From Caballeronia sp. NK8 (lineage in GTDB: Bacteria; Pseudomonadota; Gammaproteobacteria; Burkholderiales; Burkholderiaceae), in NCBI RefSeq assembly GCF_018408855.1, contig NZ_AP024323.1:868001-932000 (forward strand): DNA of 64,000 nt. Direction: 5' to 3'. Position 1 is the stretch's first letter; every line of letters starts with the position of its first letter. Positions 45,408 through 55,428 of the stretch are shown one piece after another. A program made the position numbers and the translations under genes. The notes under the pieces were generated by a model. It was not told where the DNA came from, ran no database searches, and saw nothing but the letters and a program-made list of their open reading frames with translations.

Positions 45408-46026
45408 CTACATCCGCGACGGCGCGGAGATTTATCGCCAGTCGTTCGCGACGATCCGCGCCGAAGCCGACCTCGCCGCCATTCCCGCCGATCTGGAAAA
45501 GCTCGCGGTACGCCTGATCCATGCGTGCGGCATGGTCGATATCGTGAGCGATCTGCGCTTTTCTCCCGGCGCGGGCGATGCGGGCCGACGCGCGCTCGCA
45601 GCCGGCGCGCCGGTTCTGTGCGACGCGCGCATGGTCGCCGAGGGCATCACGCGCGCGCGGCTTCCCGCCGACAACCGCATCGTCTGCACGTTGAGCGACC
45701 CGTCGATACCCGAGCGCGCCCGCGCGATGGGCAACACGCGCTCAGCCGCCGCGCTCGAACTGTGGCGGCCGGATCTCGAAGGCGCGATCGTCGCAATCGG
45801 CAATGCGCCGACCGCGCTCTTTCATCTGCTCGACATGCTCGATGCCGGCGCACCGAAGCCCGCGCTCGTTCTGGGCTTTCCGGTCGGCTTCATTGGCGCG
45901 GCGGAATCCAAGGCGATGCTCGCCGCCGATAGCCGCGGCGTGCCCTTCGTCGCCTTGCTCGGCCGTCGCGGCGGCAGCGCGATGGCGGCCGCAGCGGTGA
46001 ACGCACTTGCTTCGGAGGCCGAATGA
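45400..46026 (+). CDS. cobH: precorrin-8X methylmutase
   Basis: 208 residues. [20 protein letters not shown] start, catalytic His in [11 protein letters not shown] (about residue 43), [20 protein letters not shown] and [15 protein letters not shown] all match CobH/CbiC, which moves the C-11 methyl to C-12 giving hydrogenobyrinate. GGAG is eight bases before ATG 45400; an ATG at 45394 is also in frame. Overlaps cobG. Confidence 0.95.
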   Translation: MPDYIRDGAEIYRQSFATIRAEADLAAIPADLEKLAVRLIHACGMVDIVSDLRFSPGAGDAGRRALAAGAPVLCDARMVAEGITRARLPADNRIVCTLSDPSIPERARAMGNTRSAAALELWRPDLEGAIVAIGNAPTALFHLLDMLDAGAPKPALVLGFPVGFIGAAESKAMLAADSRGVPFVALLGRRGGSAMAAAAVNALASEAE

Positions 46027-46751
46027 TGAGCGGACGTCTTTTTGGACTGGGCGTCGGTCCTGGCGATCCGGAACTCATCACCGTGAAGGCGTTGCGCCTG
46101 CTGAAGGCTGCGCCCGTGGTCGCGTATTTCGTCGCGAAGGGCAAGAAAGGCAACGCGTTCGGCATCATCGAATCGCATCTCGACGATACCCAGACGCGCC
46201 TGCCGCTCGTCTATCCGGTGACGACCGAGGCGCTGGAGTCGCCGCTCTGCTACGAGACGATCATCAGCGCGTTCTACGACGAGGCCGCGCTCACGATCTC
46301 CGCTCATCTCGAAGCCGGCCGCGACGTCGCAGTGATCTGCGAAGGCGATCCGTTCTTCTATGGCTCGTACATGTATCTGCACGATCGGCTCGCCGGTCGC
46401 TTCGATGCGCAGGTCGTGCCCGGCGTGTGTTCGATGCTCGGCGGAGTCGCGGTATTGGGCGTGCCGCTCGTGTATCGCAATCAGAGTCTGTCGGTGCTGT
46501 CGGGCGTGTTGCCGGAAGACGAGCTGAAGCGTCGTCTCGAAGCGGCGGATGCGGCTGTCATCATGAAACTCGGACGCAACTTCGAGAAGGTGCGGCGCGT
46601 GCTCGGCGAGCTCGGACTCGATGAGCGCGCGCTGTATGTCGAGCGCGCGACGATGGCCAATCAGCGCATCGTGCCACTCGATGACGTCGATCCGATGGCG
46701 TCGCCGTATTTTTCGCTGCTCGTCGTGCCGGGGAAGAAATGGCGCGCATGA
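46026..46751 (+). CDS. cobI: precorrin-2 C20-methyltransferase
   Basis: 241 residues. [20 protein letters not shown] is the CobI/CbiL start; [17 protein letters not shown] and [20 protein letters not shown] follow. It makes precorrin-3A from precorrin-2 with SAM. GGAGG is seven bases before ATG 46026 (an in-frame ATG at 46023 overlaps the cobH stop). Confidence 0.95.
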   Translation: MSGRLFGLGVGPGDPELITVKALRLLKAAPVVAYFVAKGKKGNAFGIIESHLDDTQTRLPLVYPVTTEALESPLCYETIISAFYDEAALTISAHLEAGRDVAVICEGDPFFYGSYMYLHDRLAGRFDAQVVPGVCSMLGGVAVLGVPLVYRNQSLSVLSGVLPEDELKRRLEAADAAVIMKLGRNFEKVRRVLGELGLDERALYVERATMANQRIVPLDDVDPMASPYFSLLVVPGKKWRA

Positions 46752-48391
46752 TCGCTTCCACGCCACTGGCGATCGTCGTGCTGGGTGCGGGCGCGCTCGT
46801 GACCGCGCGGCGCATCCAGGCGCGCTTTCCGGAATCGCGCGTGCATGGACTCGCGAGCCGCGTGAGCGCGGACATCGCTTATGACGATTTCGGCGCGCAT
46901 GTGCGCGAGCTGTATGCAGCGGGAACGCCTGTCGTCGCGTTGTGCTCCGCGGGCATCGTGATTCGCGCACTCGCGCCGTGTCTCGCCGACAAAGGCGCCG
47001 AGCCGCCTGTGCTCGCCATCGCACAGGATGGCAGCGCGGTGGTGCCGTTGCTCGGCGGCATGCGCGGCGTGAATGGACTGGCGCGCGAGATCGGCACCGC
47101 GCTCGACGTCGCGCCCGCGATCACGACCAGCGGCGAACTGCGCTTCGGGCAATGTCTGCTCGCGCCGCCGGAAGGTTATGCGCTCGCGGATATCGAGCAA
47201 GGCAAGCGCTTCGTGTCCGACTTGCTCGCGGGCGAGACGACGCGCGTCGAAGGCCACGCGCCCTGGCTCGATGATGCCGCGCTGCCTCGCGCCGACGATG
47301 CGCGCCGCGCGGTGCGCGTCACGCCGTTTGCCGCAAGCGACGCGGATAGTCTCGTGATTCATCCGCGTTGCGTGCTGGCGTGGATCGACAATGTCTCGCG
47401 CGATGACGACATCGGGGAACGCGTGCGTCGCGCATTGCGCGATCGCGGTCTCGCGCCGCTCGCGCTCGCGGCGTTGTGCGCGCCCGTGCGTGACATGGCA
47501 TCGCAATCGCTTGCCGATGCCGCTCACGCACTCGATGTGCCGCTGCGCTTTTGCGATGCCGCGCCGTTCGATGTGAGCGATGCGCGCGAAATCGGCTTGC
47601 AGGTGCAAGATGCGCCCATCGATGCACAATCGATAGGCCGCGCGCGCGGCACGCTGACGGTGATCGGACTCGGCCCCGGCAGCGCCGCACTGATGACGCC
47701 CGCCGCGAAAGATGCGCTTGCCGCCGCGCAAGACGTGCTCGGCTATGAGACCTACGTTCGCATGGCCGGCCCGTTTCGCGACGATCAGCGCGTGCATATC
47801 ACCGACAACCGCGAGGAATTGCAGCGTGCGCGTCACGCGTTCGAACTGGCGAGCGAAGGACGGCGTGTGGTCGTGGTGTCATCGGGCGATCCGGGCGTGT
47901 TCGCGATGGCGGCTGCCGTGCTCGAAGCGCTCGACGAAGGACGCGCTGCGTATCCCGAGTGGAGCGCGGTGAAACTCGCGATCGTGCCGGGGGTGTCGGC
48001 ATCGCTTGCAACGGCCGCGCGTGCGGGTGCGCCGCTGGGCCACGATTTTTGCGTGATGTCGTTGTCGGATAATTTGAAGCCTTGGAGCGTGATCGAGAAG
48101 CGCATCGCGCATGCGGGCGAAGCCGATCTCGTGATGGCGTTCTATAACCCGCTGTCGAAGGCGCGGCCCTGGCAGTTCGATCGTGCGATTGAAATCGTGA
48201 AGCGGTATCGTGGCGTGGGGACGCCCGTCGTGCTTGGGAGAGATATCGGGCGGCCGGCCGAAGCGCTGCGTGTCGTTACGCTGGGCGAACTGAAAAGCGA
48301 ACTCGTCGATATGCGGACGATGGTGATCGTGGGGTCGTCGACCACGCGGGTGGTGGGGGATTGGGTTTATACGCCGCGGTGGTATGGGTGA
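46739..48391 (+). CDS. cobJ: CbiG-like domain fused to precorrin-3B C17-methyltransferase
   Basis: 550 residues in two parts. Residues 10-290 match CbiG ([53 protein letters not shown]), the cobalt-precorrin-5A hydrolase of the anaerobic route. Residues 300-550 are CobJ/CbiH ([51 protein letters not shown]), the ring-contracting C-17 methyltransferase. The fusion of both steps is notable next to CobG. Its start overlaps cobI by 13 bases. It is the last gene of the riboswitch-led operon. Confidence 0.94.
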   Translation: MARMIASTPLAIVVLGAGALVTARRIQARFPESRVHGLASRVSADIAYDDFGAHVRELYAAGTPVVALCSAGIVIRALAPCLADKGAEPPVLAIAQDGSAVVPLLGGMRGVNGLAREIGTALDVAPAITTSGELRFGQCLLAPPEGYALADIEQGKRFVSDLLAGETTRVEGHAPWLDDAALPRADDARRAVRVTPFAASDADSLVIHPRCVLAWIDNVSRDDDIGERVRRALRDRGLAPLALAALCAPVRDMASQSLADAAHALDVPLRFCDAAPFDVSDAREIGLQVQDAPIDAQSIGRARGTLTVIGLGPGSAALMTPAAKDALAAAQDVLGYETYVRMAGPFRDDQRVHITDNREELQRARHAFELASEGRRVVVVSSGDPGVFAMAAAVLEALDEGRAAYPEWSAVKLAIVPGVSASLATAARAGAPLGHDFCVMSLSDNLKPWSVIEKRIAHAGEADLVMAFYNPLSKARPWQFDRAIEIVKRYRGVGTPVVLGRDIGRPAEALRVVTLGELKSELVDMRTMVIVGSSTTRVVGDWVYTPRWYG

Positions 48392-48406
48392 AGGCGGCCA
48401 AGGGAA

Positions 48407-48856
48407 TCAGCGTTTGTCGTGTTTGGCTTGGTCACGGACGGTCCAGTTCGGGTGAGGGACCAGTCGCGTGACCAGACGATCCAGTTCCTTGCTGTGGTAC
48501 AGGTCAAGGCATTTGAGGAAGTCGAAGCGAATACCCTTCACTTCCGCTTCTGCCAATGGATTGAAGTAGTCGCGAGACAAATACTTCTTCACCAGTGCAG
48601 TGATCGCCTCGGGATGATCCATGTCGTAGTAGGTCCATTCGATCAACCCCGTCACGCTGCTTCCGGCGTCCTTCCCCACTTCAGCGTTGTTTTTATAGGC
48701 TGTCGTCACGCAGATCGCGAGCACCATGTCTCTGAAGTTTTGACCAAAGGTTCGTTTGTAGGCTTCGGGGGAATCGCTCGCATGCGCGGATTGGTGGGCC
48801 ATTGCGGAGCAACAGAAGCAAAGCGGGAGCGTGATGGATCTGAACCAGCGTTTCAT
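48407..48856 (-). CDS. Tai4-family T6SS amidase immunity protein, second copy
   Basis: 149 residues, with a signal peptide (MKRWFRSITLPLCFCCSAMA). The mature domain has the Tai4 pattern: GQNFRDMVLAICVTTAYKN, KDAGSSVTGLIEWTYYD, KKYLSRDYFNPLAEAEVKG, FDFLKCLDLYHSKELDRLV. Periplasmic Tai4 dimers block Tae4 amidases. It is a close paralogue of the gene at 48874-49329 and lies 17 bases downstream. TTGGAGC precedes ATG 48856. The two copies may differ in specificity. Confidence 0.9.
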   Translation of the reverse strand: MKRWFRSITLPLCFCCSAMAHQSAHASDSPEAYKRTFGQNFRDMVLAICVTTAYKNNAEVGKDAGSSVTGLIEWTYYDMDHPEAITALVKKYLSRDYFNPLAEAEVKGIRFDFLKCLDLYHSKELDRLVTRLVPHPNWTVRDQAKHDKR

Positions 48857-48873
48857 GACAAGCTCCAAGGGAA

Positions 48874-49329
48874 TCAGCGCTTGTCCTGTTTCAAGCGAGA
48901 CCGGATGGTCTGATTGGGATCTATCACCAATTGCTTGACCAGTCGATCCAGTTCCTTGCTGTGATACAAGTCGAGGCATTTCAAAAAGTCGAAGCGAATA
49001 TCTCTCCCCTTTACTTCCGCCTCGACCAGCGGATTGTAGTAGTCGCGAGCCAAATACTTTCGCACCAAAGCTCCCATTGCCTCGGGATGCATGTCCAGAT
49101 CGTAAAGGGTCCAGTCTCTCAACGCGCTTACGCTGCTTCCGGCATCGATCGCTGCGTCATCGCTACCTTTGTACGCGATCGCGACGCATGTGGCCAGAAC
49201 CATGTCCCTGTAGTTCTGAGCATAGGTGCGTGCAGGCGCTTCGGGCGAATCTCTTACCTCCCCGAGCGCCTGAGCACTGACCGCAGCACACGCCAAAGCC
49301 AGAATCGTATAGATACTGCGCCGGATCAT
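48874..49329 (-). CDS. Tai4-family T6SS amidase immunity protein
   Basis: 151 residues, signal peptide (MIRRSIYTILALACAAVSAQ). Tai4 hallmarks AQNYRDMVLATCVAIAYKG, DAGSSVSALRDWTLYDLD, RKYLARDYYNPLVEAEVKG and KCLDLYHSKELDRLVKQL. Its ATG overlaps the Tae4 stop by one codon frame shift (ATGA at 49326-49329), the standard effector-immunity coupling. GGAG is seven bases before the start. Confidence 0.92.
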   Translation of the reverse strand: MIRRSIYTILALACAAVSAQALGEVRDSPEAPARTYAQNYRDMVLATCVAIAYKGSDDAAIDAGSSVSALRDWTLYDLDMHPEAMGALVRKYLARDYYNPLVEAEVKGRDIRFDFLKCLDLYHSKELDRLVKQLVIDPNQTIRSRLKQDKR

Positions 49330-49826
49330 GTCAGGCTCCAAAAATGCGCCCGATCAGTCCTGTAGGCGGATCCTGGTTCGTTAAAGTAACAACTGTCGTA
49401 GCAAGTAATACCGTTGTACAAGGTCGCGTGGCCTTGAGCGTCTCGCCATCCGGATGTCTCGAAGAGAATAACCCCTCGTTTGCCGGCCAGCTTACCGCCG
49501 CCGGACGGCGGATACGCCATCGTTTCGGGCACGCCCCAACGTTGCTTCAGAAACGGAATGAGGTCGATCACACGATAGAAATATCTTCGATTGTCGGCGC
49601 CTGTGACCGTCCTTCCGGCGATTGCCGGTATCGTCACGCCGGAGTGATTCAGGATATAACTCATGCGAACCGCGCACGTGTTCTTCCATCTGGATTCGAT
49701 ATCGGCGTCCCTGATATTCCACGCCACCTTTCCGCCGATCACATTCGCGACTTTTCCTTCAGGGTCCGAGGGATCGTAAATTTGCATCGATGCCGCCCAC
49801 GCGGCAGCAAACATCGGTCTATACAT
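49326..49826 (-). CDS. Tae4-family T6SS peptidoglycan amidase effector
   Basis: 166 residues, no signal peptide. The catalytic Cys51 is in WKNTCAVRMSYILN, His133 in GHATLYNG, and Asp144 in CYDSCYF. Distances of 82 (Cys to His) and 11 (His to Asp) equal those of the described Tae4 triad (C44, H126, D137). Tae4 enzymes cut the peptidoglycan stem between D-Glu and mDAP when injected into rivals by the type VI system. AGGA precedes ATG 49826. Followed by two immunity genes. No vgrG, hcp or PAAR gene is adjacent, so it is an orphan module lodged between cobalamin operons. Confidence 0.93.
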   Translation of the reverse strand: MYRPMFAAAWAASMQIYDPSDPEGKVANVIGGKVAWNIRDADIESRWKNTCAVRMSYILNHSGVTIPAIAGRTVTGADNRRYFYRVIDLIPFLKQRWGVPETMAYPPSGGGKLAGKRGVILFETSGWRDAQGHATLYNGITCYDSCYFNEPGSAYRTDRAHFWSLT

Positions 49827-49966
49827 CTGCCATCCTAACCATTTTCAACGAACAGAATTTGAAACGCGCGCGCAATTATAGAGTCGAGAATGCTCGTTTC
49901 TTCCTATTCGCGGGAAAATCAGACAAACCTAATGTCAACCGACAACTGATTGCTCAATCCACTTGC

Positions 49967-50623
49967 CTAACGGCCCGCGTTGACAATTAACTCATCCGCA
50001 ACGCAATAATCCGCATCCCAACGACGCGCCAACTCGCTACATCGCCCCACACGCACCAACCCCTCTTCAAAATCAACAACGACGATCTCATCCGCCGATC
50101 CCGGCGCCGCCGGCCTTTCATTCGTGCGCCCATCGGTCAGCACCCAAAGCCTGCGCCGCTGCGACGGCCTGCGCCTCGCCGCGCGCTCGAGCACCGTCGC
50201 CGCGCTCGCCAGCCCGAGCGCGAGCGGCGTGCCGCCGCCACCGGCGATCGGCGCAACCCAGCGCTCATTGAACCAATGCGCCGCGCCCGGCTGCCGACGC
50301 ACCTGCGCACGCCCGCCGCCGAAACACACGAGCGCGATTTCAGCACGCTCGCGATAAGCCCGATCGAATAACGCGACGAGCATGCCTTTCGCACGCGCGA
50401 GCCGTTCGCCCGCGAGCATCGAACCGGAGCAATCGAGCAGAAAGCAATGCAGCACCGCGCCGTCGCCCTGCGTGCGTCGATAGCGCAGATGCTCGCTATC
50501 CAAGCGTGCAGAACGCTTCGCGCGCAAGGTCGCCAGCCAGTCGATGGACGCACTGCGTTCCCCATCGCGTACGGCGAAACGGCCTTTCGTACGCGCTTCG
50601 TTCCATCGAAGGCGATGCCCCAC
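49967..50623 (-). CDS. VWA-domain chelatase subunit (ChlD-like)
   Basis: 218 residues. The MIDAS residues of a von Willebrand A domain are present: DCSGSM at 64-69, GGGGTPLALGL near 128, and LTDGRT near 162. It is the short ChlD/BchD-like partner of the AAA+ ATPase upstream. With ChlI-like ATPase and CobN it likely forms the cobalt chelatase, taking the part of CobT. The GTG start at 50623 is the best in-frame choice but has no good Shine-Dalgarno; the true start could be a little upstream, close to the ATPase stop at 50656. Confidence 0.84.
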   Translation of the reverse strand: MGHRLRWNEARTKGRFAVRDGERSASIDWLATLRAKRSARLDSEHLRYRRTQGDGAVLHCFLLDCSGSMLAGERLARAKGMLVALFDRAYRERAEIALVCFGGGRAQVRRQPGAAHWFNERWVAPIAGGGGTPLALGLASAATVLERAARRRPSQRRRLWVLTDGRTNERPAAPGSADEIVVVDFEEGLVRVGRCSELARRWDADYCVADELIVNAGR

Positions 50624-50655
50624 GTTGATGGCATCCGCGTCGCGCCTTCGATGGC

Positions 50656-51651
50656 TCAGGCTTTTTTTGCGGGCAACGGCCTCACTTGCTTGATCTTCGC
50701 GGTTCCAGTCGGCTCAGGCGGCAGATAACCCCAGTCCGAATCGCCCGAACCTGTATCGCGCTGCGTCGATTCACGCGCGCCCGGTTCACGCGCAGGCGCT
50801 TCAACCTCTCGCCGCCGATGCTTCAACACCGCATCCGAGACACGCTCGACATGCGTCACGACCACCTTCGATGCACCTTCGAACGCAGCCAGCGCCCGCG
50901 CCGCGCGCAACATCACGATGTCCGCACGCAAACCATCCACGTGCGCCTCGATGCAAAGTTCGCTCACGCGCGCATGCACCGCATCGTCGAAATCGAATGA
51001 CGGTAGCGCCGCACGCGCCGCATGAATGCGCGCGCTAAGCGACGTCTGCTTGCTTGCATGCAGCGCGCGGAATGCATCGGAATCCGTATCGAATGCGAGA
51101 CGCGCCTTCACGATGCGCTGTCGCACACTCGCATCGAAGGAGTTGCTCATCTCAACAGCGAGCCCGAAGCGATCGAGCAATTGCGGACGCAACTCGCCCT
51201 CTTCCGGATTCATCGTGCCGATCAGCACGAACCGCGCGTCATGCCGATGCGAAATGCCATCGCGCTCGATGATGTTCACGCCGCTCGCCGCGACATCGAG
51301 CAGTTGATCCACGAGCGGATTCGGCAGCAGATTGACCTCGTCGACATACAGCACGCCCAGATGCGCTTTCGCGAGCAAGCCTGGCGAAAACTGCACGCCG
51401 CCATCGCGCAACGCGCTTTGAATGTCGAGCGTGCCGATCAACTGCTCCTCGCTCGCGCCGAGCGGCAAGGTCACGAGCCGCCCTTCAGGCAACAACTCCG
51501 CGAGCGCGCGCGCAGCCGTCGATTTCGCTGTGCCGCGCGGCCCGCTGACAAGCACGCCGCCTAGCGCGGGATCGACCGCCGCAAGAAGCAAAGCCTGTTG
51601 CAGCGGCTCCTGACCCACGAGCGCGGTAAAGGGAAAAGTGAGTGGATTCAA
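50656..51651 (-). CDS. ChlI-like AAA+ ATPase of the cobalt chelatase
   Basis: 331 residues. Walker A GPRGTAKS at 38-45, Walker B VLYVDEVNLL near 102, sensor GTMNPEEGELRPQLLDRFGL. These match the Mg-chelatase ATPase ChlI/BchI; in cobalamin loci it replaces CobS. The C-terminal 70 residues are a basic, Pro-rich tail. I chose the TTG at 51651 because it overlaps the cobN stop (TTGA) and GAAGG lies ten bases upstream; longer frames without family support begin at 51732. Third gene of cobW-cobN-chlI-VWA. Confidence 0.88.
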   Translation of the reverse strand: MNPLTFPFTALVGQEPLQQALLLAAVDPALGGVLVSGPRGTAKSTAARALAELLPEGRLVTLPLGASEEQLIGTLDIQSALRDGGVQFSPGLLAKAHLGVLYVDEVNLLPNPLVDQLLDVAASGVNIIERDGISHRHDARFVLIGTMNPEEGELRPQLLDRFGLAVEMSNSFDASVRQRIVKARLAFDTDSDAFRALHASKQTSLSARIHAARAALPSFDFDDAVHARVSELCIEAHVDGLRADIVMLRAARALAAFEGASKVVVTHVERVSDAVLKHRRREVEAPAREPGARESTQRDTGSGDSDWGYLPPEPTGTAKIKQVRPLPAKKA

Positions 51652-54600
51652 TGTTGTCGGCCTTCGATGCGCTGTTCGATATCGAGCAGATGCCGTTCGA
51701 CCTGCTCGCGATAATCGGCAGGCTCCTGCCACAAGCCGCGCTGCATCGCTTCGAGCAGGCGTTCGCAGATCGATTGCAGCGCGTGGGGATTGTGTTGCGC
51801 AATGAACGCGCGCGTGTCCTCATCGTTCACATAGGCATCGGTGACGAGCGCGTATTGATGATCCGACACGACGCGCGCGGTGGCGTCATAGCCGAACAGA
51901 TAATCGACGGTCGCGGCAAGCTCGGACGCGCCCTTGTAGCCGTGGCGCTTCACGCCGTCGATCCACTTCGGATTGACGACGCGCGACCGCACCACGCGCG
52001 CGATCTCTTCATTCAATGTGCGTACGCGCGGCGCGGCGGGATTGCTGTGATCCGCGTTATAAGCCTGTGGCTGCACGCCGGACAGATAGCGCACGGCCGC
52101 GACCATGCCGCCCTGAAACTGATGATAGTCGTTCGAATCGAGCAGATCGTGTTCGCGGTTGTCCTGATTCTGCAGCACGACATCGAGCGTCGATAGCCGC
52201 ATGCCGAAGCTCGCGCGCGCTTCGACGCCATCGCCGGTTTGCGAATACGCGTAGCCTCCCGTGCTTTGATACGCGGCGGAGAGATCCGCATCGGTGTGCC
52301 ATTGCTTCGCGTCGATCAGCTCTTGCAGGCCCGCGCCGTATGCGCCGGGCTTCGTGCTGAACACGCGCCAGCCCGCGCGACGCCGCGCTTCCTTCGTATC
52401 GATGCCGCGCGCGATGAGTTCGTCGCGTTCGCGCAGGATGCGAGCGCGGATCGGGTTGACGTCGGCGGGTTCGTCGTCGAGTTCGGCGACCGCTTGCACG
52501 GCCGCATCGAAGAGATGAATCAGATTGGCGAATGCGTCGCGGAAGAAGCCCGACACGCGCAATGTCACGTCGATGCGCGGCCTGTTGAAGATGGCGATCG
52601 GCAGAATCTCGAAGTCGGTCACGCGATGACTGCCCGCGGCCCACTTCGGCCGCACGCCGATCAGCGCGAAGGCTTGCGCGATATCGTCGCCGCCCGTACG
52701 CATCGTTGCCGTGCCCCACACGGACAGACCGATCGCGCGCGGAAAATCGCCGTGATCCTGCACGTGACGTTCGACCAGCGCATTCGCCGACTTGAGGCCG
52801 AGCGACCACGCCGCCTGCGTCGGCAAGGCACGCGTATCGACGGAATAGAAGTTGCGGCCCGTGGGCAACACGTCGGGCCGACCGCGCGACGGCGATCCGC
52901 TCGGACCCGGCGGCACGAAACGTCCTTCCAGACCGCGCTTCAGTTGCAAAAGCTCTTGCGGACCACACGCATCGAGCCGCGCGAGCACGTCGCCACGCAG
53001 GCGTTCGAGCACGAGCGATGCATGCGGACCAGGCGCGACGGCATCGTTGTCCGACAGTAGTTGCATCGCGAACCATTCGATGCGCTCACGCGTGTCGCCG
53101 TGATGACGCCATGGCGCATCGCTTGTTTCGACGAGCGCGCGCGGACGCGGTCCGTGCCACGGCGCAGCCCAGTCGGCATCGAGCGGATCGAAATCGGCGG
53201 GCAACTGCAGATCGCGCGCGATCGCCGTGATGAGGCTCGCGTTGCTGCCCTGCCCGTCGCCGACTGGAAAGCGGCCGAGCGCGAGCAGCGTATCGCGACG
53301 CTGCACGCCTTGCGGCGAGACGCCGAACACATGCAGGCCGTCGCGAATCTGCGCTTCCTTCAGTTCGCAGAGGTAGGCATCGGCGCGCGTGAGCAGCGCA
53401 TCTTCACCGACGCTATCGCGCGGCGCATCGAGCCCGAGCTCCTCATGCAACCTGTTCTCGACGATGTTTTCAAGGATCGATTTGCGCAACAGTTTCGCGC
53501 GGCGCGCATCGACCATCAACGCTTCGTAGTATTCGTCGACCTGACGCTCCAGATCCTGCAAGGGCCCGTAGTTTTCGGCGCGCGTGAGCGGCGGCATCAG
53601 ATGATCGATGATCACCGCCTGCGCGCGACGCTTCGCCTGGCTGCCCTCGCCCGGATCATTCACGATGAACGGATAGAGATGCGGCATCGGTCCGAGGATC
53701 GCGTCTGGCCAGCATGACGACGACAGCGCGACGCTCTTGCCCGGCAGCCATTCGAGATTGCCGTGCTTGCCGACATGCACGAGCGCATCCATCTGAAAGC
53801 GTAGACGCAGCCAGAAATAGAACGCGAGATAGGCATGCGGCGGCACGAGTTCGGCGTCGTGATAGCTCGCGTAATCGTTGCGTGCGCGCGAGCGCGAAGG
53901 CTGAATGCCGACGAATACCTCACCGCAGCGATAGCCCGCAATCATGAAGCGGCCGCGTCTGATGGTCGGATCGTCTTCGGGCGCGCCCCAGGTCTTTTCC
54001 AGCGCGGCGCGCGCATCGGCGGGCAGTGAGCGATACGCATCGAGATACTCGTCGAGCGAAAGGCTCTGCAACGCAGGGCGCAAATCGCGCACGACGGGAT
54101 CATTGGTCACGCCTTCGGTAAGCGCCGCAATGAGCGCATCGCCATGCACCGGAATCTCGCCCACGCGATAACCCTCGCGCGCGAGCATCGACAGAATGCC
54201 GATTGCCGATGCGGGCGTATCGAGACCCACGCCATTGCCGATGCGCCCTTCGCTCGCCGGATAGTTCGCGAGCACGAGCGCGATACGTTTGTGTGCGTTC
54301 GGCGTGTGGCGCAGCCTGCACCATCGGCGGCTCAGTTCGGCGACGAAGCGCACGCGCTCCGCATCGGCCTGATAGCGTACGACATCCACCTGCGTGTGCT
54401 TGCAGTAATACGCGAGCCCCTTGAAGCTCACCGCGCGCGTGATGATGCGGCCATCGACTTCGGGCAGCGCGACATGCATCGCGACATCGCGCGAGTTCAG
54501 GCCGTGATTGTCCTTTTGCCAGTCGTCGCGATTGCCGCCGCTCAGAATGACTTGCAGGACGGGCGCATCGCCTGCGACTTCGAATGCATCGTCTTCGCCG

Positions 54601-55424
54601 ATCACGCTCGCGGCGAACGCGGTCGTGTTCAATACGAGCGATGCGTGATGCTCCGCGCACAAGCGCTCGACCACTTCACGGCTCACGCTTTCCTTCAGCG
54701 ACGAAATCGCAATGGGCAGCGGATTCATGCCTTCCTGTTCGAGCGCTTCGATCAGCGCATCGAACACGGCGGTATTGCCCGACTGCAAATGCGCGCGATA
54801 AAACAGAATCGCGGTGACCGGCGCGCCTTCGGTCCAGCGCGCCTGCCAGTCCTCGATGGCCGCGATATCGCGTTCGGGATGATAGATCGCTACCGCGGGC
54901 AACGGGCTCGGGCGTTGCGGTTCGCGCCCGAAACCGAATGCGGCATACGCGATCGAACGCAGGAATTCTTCCGCGTTGCGCGCGCCGCCTTCGCGCAGAT
55001 AGCGCGACAACTCACGGCAGAACGCCGCGTCCGCCGTGCTTTTCGCGGTCAGATTCGGGTCTTCCGCGAGATCGCCCGAGAACATCGCCAGCATCTGCTT
55101 GCGCTCTTTCGCGAGCGCGACGATTCGCTCGATGCCATAAGGCCAGTACGATTCGCCGCCGAGATGATCGACGATGACGACCTTTGCGTGACGCAATACA
55201 TCGTCGACGTAGAAATCGACCGATGCGGGCTGACGCAGAAACGACTGATTCGCGAGCCGCACCTCGGGAAAGTCCGCTTCCAGGCGCGGGAATACGCTCG
55301 CGAGCAACGCGAGCGTGGTGTCGGCGGAACTGAGCACGACGATTGGCGCGCGCGTCTGCTCGATCCGCATCACGCCTTGCGTATCGTCGACAAAGCCTCC
55401 CGGCGTGGTGCGAAGCAGATGCAT
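51648..55424 (-). CDS. cobN: cobaltochelatase subunit CobN
   Basis: 1258 residues, full length. Typical segments: HLGGESYWPYGIERIVALA, VLANYPASEGRIGNGVGLDT near 410, PSRSRARNDYASYHDAEL, HVGKHGNLEWLPGKSVALS, and late MRTGGDDIAQAFALIGVRPK and LQNQDNREHDLLDSNDYHQF. It inserts Co into hydrogenobyrinate a,c-diamide with the ATPase and VWA partners. ATG 55424 overlaps the cobW 3' end neighbourhood by five bases of spacing. Second gene of the riboswitch-led minus operon. Confidence 0.95.
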   Translation of the reverse strand: MHLLRTTPGGFVDDTQGVMRIEQTRAPIVVLSSADTTLALLASVFPRLEADFPEVRLANQSFLRQPASVDFYVDDVLRHAKVVIVDHLGGESYWPYGIERIVALAKERKQMLAMFSGDLAEDPNLTAKSTADAAFCRELSRYLREGGARNAEEFLRSIAYAAFGFGREPQRPSPLPAVAIYHPERDIAAIEDWQARWTEGAPVTAILFYRAHLQSGNTAVFDALIEALEQEGMNPLPIAISSLKESVSREVVERLCAEHHASLVLNTTAFAASVIGEDDAFEVAGDAPVLQVILSGGNRDDWQKDNHGLNSRDVAMHVALPEVDGRIITRAVSFKGLAYYCKHTQVDVVRYQADAERVRFVAELSRRWCRLRHTPNAHKRIALVLANYPASEGRIGNGVGLDTPASAIGILSMLAREGYRVGEIPVHGDALIAALTEGVTNDPVVRDLRPALQSLSLDEYLDAYRSLPADARAALEKTWGAPEDDPTIRRGRFMIAGYRCGEVFVGIQPSRSRARNDYASYHDAELVPPHAYLAFYFWLRLRFQMDALVHVGKHGNLEWLPGKSVALSSSCWPDAILGPMPHLYPFIVNDPGEGSQAKRRAQAVIIDHLMPPLTRAENYGPLQDLERQVDEYYEALMVDARRAKLLRKSILENIVENRLHEELGLDAPRDSVGEDALLTRADAYLCELKEAQIRDGLHVFGVSPQGVQRRDTLLALGRFPVGDGQGSNASLITAIARDLQLPADFDPLDADWAAPWHGPRPRALVETSDAPWRHHGDTRERIEWFAMQLLSDNDAVAPGPHASLVLERLRGDVLARLDACGPQELLQLKRGLEGRFVPPGPSGSPSRGRPDVLPTGRNFYSVDTRALPTQAAWSLGLKSANALVERHVQDHGDFPRAIGLSVWGTATMRTGGDDIAQAFALIGVRPKWAAGSHRVTDFEILPIAIFNRPRIDVTLRVSGFFRDAFANLIHLFDAAVQAVAELDDEPADVNPIRARILRERDELIARGIDTKEARRRAGWRVFSTKPGAYGAGLQELIDAKQWHTDADLSAAYQSTGGYAYSQTGDGVEARASFGMRLSTLDVVLQNQDNREHDLLDSNDYHQFQGGMVAAVRYLSGVQPQAYNADHSNPAAPRVRTLNEEIARVVRSRVVNPKWIDGVKRHGYKGASELAATVDYLFGYDATARVVSDHQYALVTDAYVNDEDTRAFIAQHNPHALQSICERLLEAMQRGLWQEPADYREQVERHLLDIEQRIEGRQH

Positions 55425-55428
55425 CGCG

